Source of the DNA: Marivita sp.
Lineage (GTDB): Bacteria > Pseudomonadota > Alphaproteobacteria > Rhodobacterales > Rhodobacteraceae
Direction: 5' to 3'
Assembly: GCF_017643905.1 (NCBI RefSeq)
Contig: NZ_JAEPMO010000004.1
Location: forward strand, 1-57,536
Length of the DNA: 57,536 bases
Positions 8,362 to 16,983 of this stretch are shown one piece after another. The translations under genes were made by a program, and so were the position numbers. A model generated the notes under the pieces. That model ran no database searches. It saw only the letters and a program-made list of their open reading frames with translations, and was not told the origin of the DNA. Every line of letters begins with the position of its first letter. Within the stretch, counting starts at the first letter, position 1.

Positions 8362-9981
8362 ATGACCAAAACCCGCCTGACCCTCTACGACACGACCCTC
8401 CGCGACGGCCAGCAGACGCAGGGTGTGCAGTTCTCGACCCCCGAGAAACACCGCATCGTCGAGGCGCTCGACGCGCTTGGCATCGACTATATCGAAGGCG
8501 GCTGGCCGGGGGCGAACCCCACGGATTCCGCGTTCTTCGAAGAGGTCGGCCACACGAAAGCCACCGTCACCGCTTTTGGGATGACCAAACGCGCGGGCCG
8601 CTCGGCCGAGAATGACGATGTTCTGGCGGCGGTCATGAACGCGGGTACCAAATCCGTCTGCCTTGTGGGTAAAACCCATGACTTCCACGTCACCGCAGCC
8701 CTTGGCATCACGCTTGAGGAAAACGTCGAAAACATCCGCGCCTCGGTTGCGCATATCGTGTCGCAGAAACGCGAGGCGCTGTTCGACGCAGAACATTTCT
8801 TCGACGGCTACAAGGCCAATCCCGATTACGCTCTGACCTGCCTGCACGCCGCATATGACGCGGGCGCGCGCTGGATCGTGCTCTGTGACACAAATGGCGG
8901 CGCGCTGCCCAGCGAAGTGGGCCGGATCACCGAAGCGGTCATCGCCTCCGGCATCCCCGGCTCTCATGTGGGCATCCACACCCACAACGACACAGAAATG
9001 GCCGTGGCCACAACGCTTGCCGCAGTAGACGCAGGTGCGCGGCAGATTCAGGGCACGCTGAACGGTCTTGGCGAACGCTGCGGCAATGCCAACCTCACGT
9101 CGCTGATCCCGACGCTGCTGCTCAAGGAACCCTACGCCAGCACCTTCCAGACAGGTGTTACGTTGGAGGCGCTCGAAGGCATGACGCGGATCAGCCGGAT
9201 GCTGGACGAAATCCTCAACCGCGTGCCGCTCAAGCAATCCGCCTATGTCGGATCGTCCGCTTTTGCCCACAAGGCGGGGCTGCATGCCAGCGCGATCCTC
9301 AAGGACCCGACGACCTACGAACATATTGACCCAGGCTTGGTGGGCAATCGACGGGTGATCCCGATGTCCAATCAGGCGGGTCAGTCGAACCTGCGCCGCC
9401 GCCTCGCGGAAGCCGGGATCGAGGTGCCGGACAAGGACCCGGCCATGGCCCGCATCCTCGACCGGATCAAGATGCGCGAGGCGGAAGGCTACTCCTACGA
9501 CACCGCACAGGCGAGTTTCGAGCTGCTCGCGCGGGATGAATTGGGCATGCTGCCCGAGTTCTTCGAGGTCAAACGCTACCGCGTGACTGTGGAGCGGCGG
9601 AAGAACAAGTACAACAAGATGATCTCGCATTCCGAAGCGGTGGTTGTCGTGAAAGTGGACGGCGAAAAGAAACTGTCGGTCAGCGAGTCGATGGACGAGC
9701 TGGGCAATGACCGTGGTCCGGTGAACGCGCTGTCCAAGGCGCTGGCCAAGGATCTGGGCCCGTATCAGGCGATGATCGACGATATGCGTCTGGTGGATTT
9801 CAAAGTGCGCATCACCCAAGGCGGGACCGAGGCCGTAACCCGCGTCATCATCGACAGCGAAGACGGGCAGGGGCGGCGCTGGTCCACCGTGGGCGTCAGC
9901 GCCAACATTATCGACGCGTCGTTCGAGGCGCTCTTGGATGCCGTGCGCTGGAAACTGGTGCGGGATGTGCGCCCGGCATGA
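8362..9981 (+). CDS. cimA: Citramalate synthase (CimA, TIGR00977 type)
   Basis: A 539-aa protein of the isopropylmalate/citramalate synthase family. It condenses acetyl-CoA with pyruvate to (R)-citramalate, giving a threonine-independent route to 2-oxobutyrate and isoleucine. The N-terminal HMGL-like TIM barrel starts LTLYDTTLRDGQQTQGV (metal-binding Asp and catalytic Arg-Asp), contains HTHNDTEMAVATTLA (His-x-His metal ligands) and GLGERCGNANLTSLIP. The C-terminal LeuA dimer/regulatory domain spans about residues 410-535. The stop overlaps the next gene's start (ATGA). Choice of citramalate over isopropylmalate rests on the distinctive barrel sequence and is likely. Confidence 0.88.
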   Translation: MTKTRLTLYDTTLRDGQQTQGVQFSTPEKHRIVEALDALGIDYIEGGWPGANPTDSAFFEEVGHTKATVTAFGMTKRAGRSAENDDVLAAVMNAGTKSVCLVGKTHDFHVTAALGITLEENVENIRASVAHIVSQKREALFDAEHFFDGYKANPDYALTCLHAAYDAGARWIVLCDTNGGALPSEVGRITEAVIASGIPGSHVGIHTHNDTEMAVATTLAAVDAGARQIQGTLNGLGERCGNANLTSLIPTLLLKEPYASTFQTGVTLEALEGMTRISRMLDEILNRVPLKQSAYVGSSAFAHKAGLHASAILKDPTTYEHIDPGLVGNRRVIPMSNQAGQSNLRRRLAEAGIEVPDKDPAMARILDRIKMREAEGYSYDTAQASFELLARDELGMLPEFFEVKRYRVTVERRKNKYNKMISHSEAVVVVKVDGEKKLSVSESMDELGNDRGPVNALSKALAKDLGPYQAMIDDMRLVDFKVRITQGGTEAVTRVIIDSEDGQGRRWSTVGVSANIIDASFEALLDAVRWKLVRDVRPA

Positions 9982-10754
9982 GCTTTGACGCCGATCTGAT
10001 CGCCTGCGCGCAACTGGTTGAAAAAGGCGATCCGGATCGGTTCGCCGCGACGATGGCTGCACCAGTTGCGGTCCGTAAGGTGTTGTTTCCTATATACGCT
10101 TTCAATGTCGAGGTGTCCCGCGCGCCTTGGGTGACGAAAGAGGCGATCATCGCCGAGATGCGCCTGCAATGGTGGACCGATGCGCTGGAAGAGATCGCCA
10201 GCGGCGGGCTGGTGCGGCGGCATGAGGTGGTGACTTCCCTTGCCCATGTTTTGGATGAACCTGCCTCGCGGGAATTACAGAAGGCGGTTCAGGCGCGGCT
10301 CTGGGACGTTTATCGCGATCCGTTTGAAGATGAGGCGGCATTTTCAAAATATATCGAAGACACCGCAGCCTCCCTCCTGCGCGCCGCGTCGCAAAGCCTG
10401 AGTGGCACCATGCCCGACATGCTGACCGACCTTGGCTATGCCAGCGGTCTTGCGCAATTCCTGCGCGCGGTGCCGGAACTGGAACGGCAGGGGCGCAGGC
10501 CCTTGGTGGATGGGCGACCGGAGGCGGTGCGCGACCTTGCCCAGCAAGGATTTGACCGTTTGGTAAAATCCCGGAAAGCCCGCGTTGGCATAAAAGCAGA
10601 GGCTCGGCCGATCACCTTGGCCGCATGGCAGGCAGGGCCACTCCTCAAACAAGCCAAATCCGATCCCCGCCGGGTGGCGAACGGTACGCTTGGCATGGCC
10701 GAAGCGTACAAGAAACTGCGCTTGGTGTGGTGCGCTGCAACCGGGCGCTGGTAG
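9978..10754 (+). CDS. Squalene/phytoene synthase-like protein (NDUFAF6-like)
   Basis: A 258-aa protein of the squalene/phytoene synthase superfamily, overlapping cimA by four bases. The core helix pattern is kept (PIYAFNVEVSRAPWVTKEA then MRLQWWTDALEEIASGG), but the first Asp-rich metal motif (DDxxD) expected after IYAF is replaced by NVEVS. The LQWWTDAL block and this loss match the NDUFAF6-like branch, whose mitochondrial member is a complex I assembly factor. I therefore read it as a probable non-prenyl-synthase. The neighbouring genes give no functional clue. Confidence 0.75.
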   Translation: MSFDADLIACAQLVEKGDPDRFAATMAAPVAVRKVLFPIYAFNVEVSRAPWVTKEAIIAEMRLQWWTDALEEIASGGLVRRHEVVTSLAHVLDEPASRELQKAVQARLWDVYRDPFEDEAAFSKYIEDTAASLLRAASQSLSGTMPDMLTDLGYASGLAQFLRAVPELERQGRRPLVDGRPEAVRDLAQQGFDRLVKSRKARVGIKAEARPITLAAWQAGPLLKQAKSDPRRVANGTLGMAEAYKKLRLVWCAATGRW

Positions 10755-10755
10755 G

Positions 10756-11007
10756 TCAGAACGCCAAGGTCACGCTGCATCCCAGTCCGGTGGCCAGAAT
10801 ATCGGCAGGCTCCGCCACATCGTCGACCAGTTCCTTGAGAACGCCGATTCCGATTGCGGCCATGCAGCCTGCGGTCGGGTTTCCGGTTTCCTGTGTCACG
10901 ATATGGGACACCGCCGCACCGGCGGCGAAATGCGCGGCTTTGTCGTAGTGCTGACAGGCAGCGAGTAGCGGCAGGGCGAGGATCAAAGATCGAAGCATGG
11001 CAGGCAC
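10756..11007 (-). CDS. Small predicted lipoprotein (YfiM/DUF2279-like)
   Basis: An 83-aa protein with a lipoprotein signal: a short basic start, hydrophobic LILALPLLA, and lipobox LLAAC at Cys18. The mature part contains HYDKAAHFAAGAAVSHIVTQ and KELVDD, a His/Asp pattern and small-residue helices resembling YfiM/DUF2279 proteins. Function is unknown. It is convergent with the previous gene, with one base between stops. The start may be the codon at 11007 or the Met three codons later; both keep the signal. Confidence 0.65.
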   Translation of the reverse strand: MPAMLRSLILALPLLAACQHYDKAAHFAAGAAVSHIVTQETGNPTAGCMAAIGIGVLKELVDDVAEPADILATGLGCSVTLAF

Positions 11008-11076
11008 CGTTCTGGTGGAAGGTGCCGGGCATTCTGACCCTAAATTCTGAAGAACATCTTAAGCCCGACGGGATGC

Positions 11077-12315
11077 TTAGACCGTCCGCTCTTTGGATTG
11101 GAACATCAGCCAGATCAGCGACCCACCCGCGAGCATCAGGAACGGCGCCATCGCCATGTTCACGGCGCTCCAACCTTCGACCGGGGTGCCTCCCGAACAG
11201 TTCAGCAATCCGCCCGACGCGAGCGAGGCCATGGTCACACCGCCGAAGACCAGAACGTCGTTCATACCCTGCACACGACCGCGCTCATGCGGCGCGTGGG
11301 CCGCGGTCAGCATCGCGGTCGCGCCGATGAAGCCGAAGTTCCAGCCAAAGCCCAACAGGATCAATGCGATGTAGAAATTCTCGATTTCGACGCCGTGCAG
11401 CGCGACTGCCCCCGCAGCAGCCAGGATGACCAGCCCCGTGGCGACGATCTTTTCCACGCCGAAGCGCACGATCAGGTGTCCGGTGAAAAACGACGGTATG
11501 AACATCGCCAGAACGTGCGCCGATACGATGTCAGCGGCATTGTTTGCGGTGTAGCCGCACCCGACCACGGCCAGAGGGGTCGAGGTCATGACAAGGTTCA
11601 TCAGCGCATATGTGACCATCGCGCAGATGATGGCGACGGCGATGCGCGGGGTCTTGAGCAGCTCAAGCCGTGTGCGCCCCTTGGGATCGTCGGCATGGGG
11701 GGCTTTCGGCTTGGGAATGTCTAGGAACAGGAACAGGGTCGACCCGATCACGTTCAGCACGATCACCGCGAAATATGTGCCGAGGAAAGGCACGACGTAC
11801 CAATCCGCTGTCGCCTTGACCAATTGTGGCCCAATAATCGCTGCGGCCAAACCACCGGCCATCACGTATGAAATCGCCTTGGGGCGGAACTCATCGGTGG
11901 CGGTGTCGGCAGCAGCAAAGCGATAGAACCCCTGCGCGGACATATAAATACCGGTCAGGAAACTGCCCAAGAGGAACACCGGGAAAGACGCGATATAAAG
12001 CCCGTATGCCCCGATGGCACCGCCCAAGGCACCGCCCAGCGCGCCCACGGCAAACCCGGCGCGGCGGCCATATTTCTGCATGAAAGCGGAAATCGGCGTG
12101 GCAGTCGTCATCGAGCCCAGAACGATGAGCGAAATCGGCAAAGTGGCGAAACAGATGTTCGACGCCAGAGATTGCCCCGCGAGACCGCCCACAGTGAACA
12201 GAATAGGCATCTGCGCGCCGAGTATGGCTTGCGCCAGGACCAGAACAAACACGTTGCGCTTCGCGCGGCGGTTTTCTGTGGTGGTGTCGGGGGAGGCGTG
12301 GTCAACTGTGCTCAT
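11077..12315 (-). CDS. MFS transporter
   Basis: A 412-aa major facilitator superfamily protein with about 12 hydrophobic segments. After a short hydrophilic N-terminus the first helix is NVFVLVLAQAILGAQMPILF; the loop between helices 2 and 3 carries the RFG-like motif in MQKYGRRAGFAVGALGG, and a central loop rich in Pro, Lys and Asp (DIPKPKAPHADDPKG) divides the halves. The start is taken at the ATG at 12313-12315; a longer reading frame upstream lacks any sensible leader. Substrate is unknown. It is divergent from cobK with an 89 bp spacer. Confidence 0.85.
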   Translation of the reverse strand: MSTVDHASPDTTTENRRAKRNVFVLVLAQAILGAQMPILFTVGGLAGQSLASNICFATLPISLIVLGSMTTATPISAFMQKYGRRAGFAVGALGGALGGAIGAYGLYIASFPVFLLGSFLTGIYMSAQGFYRFAAADTATDEFRPKAISYVMAGGLAAAIIGPQLVKATADWYVVPFLGTYFAVIVLNVIGSTLFLFLDIPKPKAPHADDPKGRTRLELLKTPRIAVAIICAMVTYALMNLVMTSTPLAVVGCGYTANNAADIVSAHVLAMFIPSFFTGHLIVRFGVEKIVATGLVILAAAGAVALHGVEIENFYIALILLGFGWNFGFIGATAMLTAAHAPHERGRVQGMNDVLVFGGVTMASLASGGLLNCSGGTPVEGWSAVNMAMAPFLMLAGGSLIWLMFQSKERTV

Positions 12316-12404
12316 GACAGCAGCCGTAGGTCCAAATTCAATTTCCTGCAAGTGTGTGCGTGCAACCGTGGCGCTTTGCCCAGCGGTTTTGTAATCGTTG
12401 GCGG

Positions 12405-13145
12405 ATGAGGGAATTTGACGGCTCCAATTCCGCCCGTCACGGGCAGGTGGTGATCCTTGGCGGATCGGCCGAAGCGCGCGATCTAGCGATGCGCGTGGGC
12501 GAAAGGGCGCGCTTGTGGCTGCCTGCGCGGGATCGTGTGACCGGGCAGGGTGCGTCGGATCATGCGCTGCTGACAGAATTTTCCCGAACAGCCGATGCCT
12601 TGGTTCTTGCCCCGCATCCTTGCGACGTTGCGTCTTTGAAACTTGGCGCACGGGTTGCGGCACAGACAGGTGTGCATAGCCTGACATTGGCCCGGCCCGA
12701 ATGGCGACCGACATCGCGCGACCAGTGGATCATTCTGAGGTCGGCACGCGACGCCGCAAGTCGTATTCCAGCGGGATCGCGGGTTCTTGTGACCCTTGGC
12801 CGACAAGCGCTGCCTGACCTGCGCGCGCTACGTCATGCGTACCTCTATGTCCGCCAATTGACCGATCACGACGACGCGTTTCCCTTGCCTTATGGCCGCT
12901 ACCTGCACGGAACCGCGCCGTTTACAGTGGCTCAGGAAATAGCGCTGATGCGCAGGTTTCGGATCGACGCCGTGCTGACCCGCAATGCAGGAGGGCCGGG
13001 GGGCTGGCCCAAGATCGCGGCGGCGCGGGCACTTGGTGTGCCGGTCTACATGGTGGGGCGGCCTCGGGGGGCTGCGGGGCCGGTGGTTCAGTCGGTCGCT
13101 GAGGCCATGGACTGGTTGGAGACACGGCTGTGTTTGGACGCCTGA
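12405..13145 (+). CDS. cobK: Precorrin-6A reductase (CobK/CbiJ)
   Basis: A 246-aa protein of the CobK/CbiJ family, which reduces precorrin-6A with NADPH in cobalamin corrin-ring synthesis. The N-terminus VVILGGSAEARDLAMRVGER is the characteristic GG-x-x-EA dinucleotide-binding loop; further marks are RVLVTLGRQAL and the C-terminal VLTRNAGGPGGWPKIAAARA, which matches the conserved TKxSGxxGxxxK-type region. No other cobalamin genes are nearby. Its end overlaps the next gene by 16 bp, forming a three-gene operon with alkA and the esterase. Confidence 0.85.
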   Translation: MREFDGSNSARHGQVVILGGSAEARDLAMRVGERARLWLPARDRVTGQGASDHALLTEFSRTADALVLAPHPCDVASLKLGARVAAQTGVHSLTLARPEWRPTSRDQWIILRSARDAASRIPAGSRVLVTLGRQALPDLRALRHAYLYVRQLTDHDDAFPLPYGRYLHGTAPFTVAQEIALMRRFRIDAVLTRNAGGPGGWPKIAAARALGVPVYMVGRPRGAAGPVVQSVAEAMDWLETRLCLDA

Positions 13146-13759
13146 TCGAAACGGAGGCCTGCGTGGCAGAAGGTGCAGACTGGCTGGCCAAGGCTGAGCC
13201 GCGCTTTGCGGCTGCGCTGGAGTTGACTGGGCCGTTGCCCCTGCGCCGCAGGCCGGACGGGTTTGGCCAACTCCTGAGCGCCATTGTCAGCCAACAGGTC
13301 AGCGTCGCGTCTGCCCGAGCGATATGGGCCAAGCTGGAGGAGGCGGGGGCGGTCACGCCCGAGGCGGTGTTGCAGTATGATCAGGACGGTTTGCGTGAGC
13401 TGGGCCTGAGCCGACAGAAGGCGCGCTATGCCTGTGCGCTGGCCGAAGCGGGGATCGACTATGACGCCTTGCGACAGGCCCGGAATGACGAGGTCATCAA
13501 GGCATTGACCGCCGTCACCGGGATCGGTGTCTGGACGGCTGAGATCTATGCGATGTTCTCACTCGGACGGGCTGACGTGTTTGCGCCAGGTGACCTCGCG
13601 CTGCAGGAAAGTGCCCGCGTTTTGTTCGATCTGCCCGAGCGACCCAAGGAAAAACCGCTGCGCCAGATGGCCGAGGCGTGGAGCCAATGGAGATCGGTTG
13701 CGGCGCGGGCGCTCTGGGCCTACTACCATGTGGCAAAAGACCGAGAGGGGATCGCATGA
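13130..13759 (+). CDS. alkA: DNA-3-methyladenine glycosylase II (AlkA-like, HhH-GPD)
   Basis: A 209-aa helix-hairpin-helix glycosylase that removes alkylated purines. Key parts are LSAIVSQQVSVASARAIWAK (N-terminal GPD core), the HhH motif ALTAVTGIGVWTAEIYAMF, and the catalytic Asp in ADVFAPGDLALQE. The N-terminal TATA-box-like domain of E. coli AlkA is missing, so this is the shorter form common in bacteria. The GTG start at 13130 has GGAG about nine bases before it and overlaps cobK by 16 bp; the stop overlaps the next start (ATGA). Confidence 0.88.
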   Translation: MFGRLIETEACVAEGADWLAKAEPRFAAALELTGPLPLRRRPDGFGQLLSAIVSQQVSVASARAIWAKLEEAGAVTPEAVLQYDQDGLRELGLSRQKARYACALAEAGIDYDALRQARNDEVIKALTAVTGIGVWTAEIYAMFSLGRADVFAPGDLALQESARVLFDLPERPKEKPLRQMAEAWSQWRSVAARALWAYYHVAKDREGIA

Positions 13760-14421
13760 CACGGGTGTTGAACGCCGAACGCAAGGAACCGCTATCCGGT
13801 GAAACCCGCTCTGCGGTGGTGTTTCTGCATGGTTACGGGGCCAATGGGGCCGATCTGTTGGGGCTGGCCGATCCGTTGGGCGAACACCTGCCGGACACGC
13901 TGTTTGTGGCGCCCGACGCGCCCGAAGCCTGCGCCGGGGCACCGTTCGGATTTCAGTGGTTCCCGATCCCCTGGATCGATGGCTCTTCTGAGGAAGAATC
14001 GATGGCGGGCATGGCGCGCGCGGTCGATGACCTGAACGCGTTTCTCGATGCGCTGATGGTGGACGAGGATCTGATGCCGGAACAGGTGGTGCTGTTCGGC
14101 TTCAGCCAGGGCACCATGATGTCCCTGCATGTCGCGCCCCGCCGCGAAGACGCGGTGGCAGGTGTGGTCGCGTTTTCGGGACGGTTGCTGGCGCCCGATC
14201 TCTTGGCCGACGAGGTGATCAGCCGCCCGCCGGTGTTGCTGATCCATGGCGATCAGGACGACGTGGTGCCGCCGCAATCCTTGCCGGAAGCGGCCGAAGC
14301 CTTGCAGAACGCCGGTTGGGAAGAGGTCTATGCCCATATCATGAAGGGCACCGCCCATGGCATCGCGCCCGATGGGCTGTCGGTCGCGCTCGCCTTCATG
14401 CGGGACAAGTGCAACCTCTGA
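13756..14421 (+). CDS. Phospholipase/carboxylesterase family alpha/beta hydrolase
   Basis: A 221-aa soluble alpha/beta hydrolase of the carboxylesterase/acyl-protein-thioesterase type. The oxyanion region is VVFLHGYGANGADLLGLA, the nucleophile is Ser117 in LFGFSQGTMMSLH, the acid lies in IHGDQDDVVPPQS, and the His in MKGTAHGIAPDG. Length is usual for the family. Start at the ATG overlapping the alkA stop. No secretion signal is seen. The natural substrate is not predictable. Confidence 0.87.
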   Translation: MTRVLNAERKEPLSGETRSAVVFLHGYGANGADLLGLADPLGEHLPDTLFVAPDAPEACAGAPFGFQWFPIPWIDGSSEEESMAGMARAVDDLNAFLDALMVDEDLMPEQVVLFGFSQGTMMSLHVAPRREDAVAGVVAFSGRLLAPDLLADEVISRPPVLLIHGDQDDVVPPQSLPEAAEALQNAGWEEVYAHIMKGTAHGIAPDGLSVALAFMRDKCNL

Positions 14422-14427
14422 GGCCGC

Positions 14428-16227
14428 TCAGGCCAGACCGTCCACCGCATCCGCCAGTTCCAGGAAATCGGGGTAGCGCGCCACGAAATCCGCGTGCGAG
14501 CCGGGAAAGCGCTGTGCAAACAGCGCCAGATGAGCGCGGCATTCCGTCAAACGGCCCAGCCGGCGGCTGAGCCAGATGCAGCGCACAATGGGGCGTTGGT
14601 CCTTGGGATGAAGGGCGATCTTTTGCTGGAATCCGTCATACATACCACCCAGATCCCGGCTCAGATGGCATTGGTTGATGTAGAGGTCCAGCAACCTGTC
14701 GCGATGTTGCGCGGGCGCTTTTTCAAGCGCGCGCAGCGCCTCTGCCTTGAGATCGCGTGCGGACAGGTCGAAATAGAACCGGTTCGCCACGAGGTCGTCG
14801 ATCAGCCGGTGGTAGCGATCCTTGTAGCGGTCAAAGGAATATTGCTCGACCGAGGCGGCGCAGCCTGCTGCGTAGCGCTCGCGGTCGCCGTGGACCTTCA
14901 GAATGGCCGCTGCGATGGCGTCGATGTCTCCCGGTTGCAGCAGTTCGCCGTTTTCACCCGGATTGATCAACTCCCGTGGCCCGTAATCCACGTCGTAAGT
15001 GATGACGGGACAGTTGCAGGTGAGGGCTTCAAGCAGCGCGAGTCCGAAACCTTCGGTTATTGTCGGTGCAAGGGAAAAGAGGCTTCGGCTGAACACGTCG
15101 GCGGCATTGGCCGTGTGTCCCATCAGGATCACCCGGTCGCCGCACTCGTGGTGATCGATCAACTGCTGCAGCCGCGCCGCGCCCTGACCTGAACCATAAA
15201 TCAGATAATTTGTGCCGGGGATCAGGTGCATCACCCGCACAAAGGCCTCGATACACTGATGGATCGGTTTGCCGGTCAGTTCGAGGCGCGAGACGGTGCA
15301 GATGTCCTTGCGTGTCGTGTTCGGTATTTCGACAACATCCGTGTAGTGCGGGATCACGCGAATGGGCGCTTTGTGGGCAACCTCGGCCTCCAGCCGTTCC
15401 TTGTGTACCCGTGTCGCCGTGATGATCGCATCGCCGTCGAACGCCTCGATCAGCCCGCGTGACCGGGGCACCACCTTGCCCGAACTGCTGCGGTGGTCGG
15501 CGTGAAGGAACAGTACCTTGCGGGCCGGGATCGGGCGCGACAGGTAGGCCGAGGTGATGCCGTCGATAAACACGATGGCGTCTTCCGGGAAATGCCGCAA
15601 CGCAAGCATCCGCTGGTGCGCGACATCATCCTTGAAAACCCGTCCCAACGCATAATCCTCGATCTCGACCAAGGCCCCGCTCTCGCGCCGGGTGCGGCAC
15701 CGTGGATGCCCATCGACAAAAACCACCTTGTCGACCAACCCGTCGCCAAACGCTTCACGGCTTTCGATCAAGCGGTTATCAATGTATTTCAGGCGCAGGT
15801 TGCGACCGGGAGTGTCCAGTAGATGCCGGGTGATCATCACTCCGGCAGGTGTGTGCTCTACGCTGTCCCGCATGACAGGGACTCCATCGCGCAGATAGAC
15901 GGTGCGGTCTTTCGTTCCGTTCGATGTCTTGGCATCGTCCCAGTTGGGAAGGGTCGGGCGTGCTGGTGGTTCGACACCTTTCGGCGCGCAGAGTTCGTAG
16001 ATCGACCGGTGTGCGATCCTTGCGTCCACGATCCCTGCGCGGACCAGCTCGGCGAACGCGATGGCCTGATTGCACCCATGTTGCAGGTTCAAGAGCGTGA
16101 CCTGCGTCGCTTCCCGATCCGCAAGCAGATTCATTCGCGTGAAAACGGCGTTGATCTTTCCACCGCCCACGCTGGCTCCGAGCTTGGGCAGGATACAGAT
16201 GATATGTGTGTCGCCAGAGGTGTTCAC
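14428..16227 (-). CDS. GT4-type glycosyltransferase (TagE-like architecture)
   Basis: A 599-aa protein. It opens with IICILPKLGASVGGGKINAV, a nucleotide-sugar transferase N-domain start. The C-terminal GT-B domain holds ICTVSRLELTGKPIHQCIEA, LIYGSGQGAARLQQLI, and the EGFGLALLEALTCNCPVITY block with the paired Glu of GT4 retaining enzymes. A C-terminal helical region of about 130 residues follows. The arrangement is like poly(glycerol-phosphate) glucosyltransferase TagE and related enzymes, but the acceptor in a Gram-negative is unknown. It is convergent with the esterase, six bases apart. The ATG at 16227 is used. No other polysaccharide genes are adjacent. Confidence 0.8.
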   Translation of the reverse strand: MNTSGDTHIICILPKLGASVGGGKINAVFTRMNLLADREATQVTLLNLQHGCNQAIAFAELVRAGIVDARIAHRSIYELCAPKGVEPPARPTLPNWDDAKTSNGTKDRTVYLRDGVPVMRDSVEHTPAGVMITRHLLDTPGRNLRLKYIDNRLIESREAFGDGLVDKVVFVDGHPRCRTRRESGALVEIEDYALGRVFKDDVAHQRMLALRHFPEDAIVFIDGITSAYLSRPIPARKVLFLHADHRSSSGKVVPRSRGLIEAFDGDAIITATRVHKERLEAEVAHKAPIRVIPHYTDVVEIPNTTRKDICTVSRLELTGKPIHQCIEAFVRVMHLIPGTNYLIYGSGQGAARLQQLIDHHECGDRVILMGHTANAADVFSRSLFSLAPTITEGFGLALLEALTCNCPVITYDVDYGPRELINPGENGELLQPGDIDAIAAAILKVHGDRERYAAGCAASVEQYSFDRYKDRYHRLIDDLVANRFYFDLSARDLKAEALRALEKAPAQHRDRLLDLYINQCHLSRDLGGMYDGFQQKIALHPKDQRPIVRCIWLSRRLGRLTECRAHLALFAQRFPGSHADFVARYPDFLELADAVDGLA

Positions 16228-16331
16228 ATTTGGTCGCCAGACATCTTACGTGCAGCAACTGTTGTTCAATCAACCAAAAGAGGCAACGCCTGCGTTCGAC
16301 TTTTCGGACTCGACCGGCAGTTATTGGATGG

Positions 16332-16347
16332 TTAACGTAAGGTAAAC
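16332..16347 (+). promoter_or_regulatory. Possible CtrA-type site upstream of the 16.4 kb orphan gene
   Basis: TTAA-CGTAAGG-TAAA-C matches the CtrA consensus TTAA-N7-TTAA with one mismatch, 85 bp before the likely start at 16432. A nine-base inverted repeat, ACTTGCCAA (16352-16360) and TTGGCAAGT (16392-16400), lies between it and the gene. Confidence 0.35.
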
Positions 16348-16431
16348 TTCAACTTGCCAAGACGTTGCCGAATGCTTCTTTTCTTACTGCTTTGGCAAGT
16401 CATCACCGGCTCTATGTATCGGAGGTCATTT

Positions 16432-16971
16432 ATGCCCAGCACGCTTGCCACATCGACACAATACAAGGTGTGGCGTGGTTTTCAGCCGGCCGTCGCGCGT
16501 CCGCCCGCTGTCCCATCAACCAAAATCACGGATCAGGTCGGTCTTGGTCTGGTGCGTTGCGCAAAAAGCCGATTAGATCAGGCTTTGGGCCGAGGACAGG
16601 GCAGTGATTACGCACGGATGAATTTCGACAATTCCGACCTGCGTGGCCTTTGCTTCGTAGCAGCCGACGAGGTCACGCAGTACCTCGCGGCTCAAGGAGA
16701 AAACGCGAAGACGATAATGGTCAAACCGGCCGGAGGCAGTGACCACTATTTCACGATTGTGAACAACGGCAACAGTGGCAATTCGGCCATCGTGGACGCC
16801 ACCTGGAAACAGTTTATGGAAGGCGCGGCAGATAAGCCGTTTTGCCTCGCAGGCACGCTTGGCGCTATTCGCTTTGTCTTCGGCCAAAACTCCGAGATCG
16901 TGGACATCTATACCGCTGGCATGACCGCGCTCGGGCAGTGGGGCAGCTACAAGTGCTTCATGGATGACTAG
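16432..16971 (+). CDS. Orphan protein with possible Cys-His-Asp papain-like triad
   Basis: A 179-aa protein I do not recognise as a named family. The ATG at 16432 has a perfect GGAGG six bases upstream, which decides the start over upstream Met codons. The centre reads LRGLCFVAADEVTQYLA (Cys74 at the start of a helix), then SDHYFTIVNN (His105 at a strand start) and SAIVDATWKQF (Asp122). This Cys-helix, His-strand, Asp-strand order, with a D-x-T-x-x-Q-F end, is the layout of papain-like and transglutaminase-like enzymes, including bacterial glutamine deamidases. No signal peptide from this start. It stands alone, 12 bp from the convergent mnmA stop. Enzyme activity is inference only. Confidence 0.75.
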   Translation: MPSTLATSTQYKVWRGFQPAVARPPAVPSTKITDQVGLGLVRCAKSRLDQALGRGQGSDYARMNFDNSDLRGLCFVAADEVTQYLAAQGENAKTIMVKPAGGSDHYFTIVNNGNSGNSAIVDATWKQFMEGAADKPFCLAGTLGAIRFVFGQNSEIVDIYTAGMTALGQWGSYKCFMDD

Positions 16972-16983
16972 GAAAGGCGCCGC

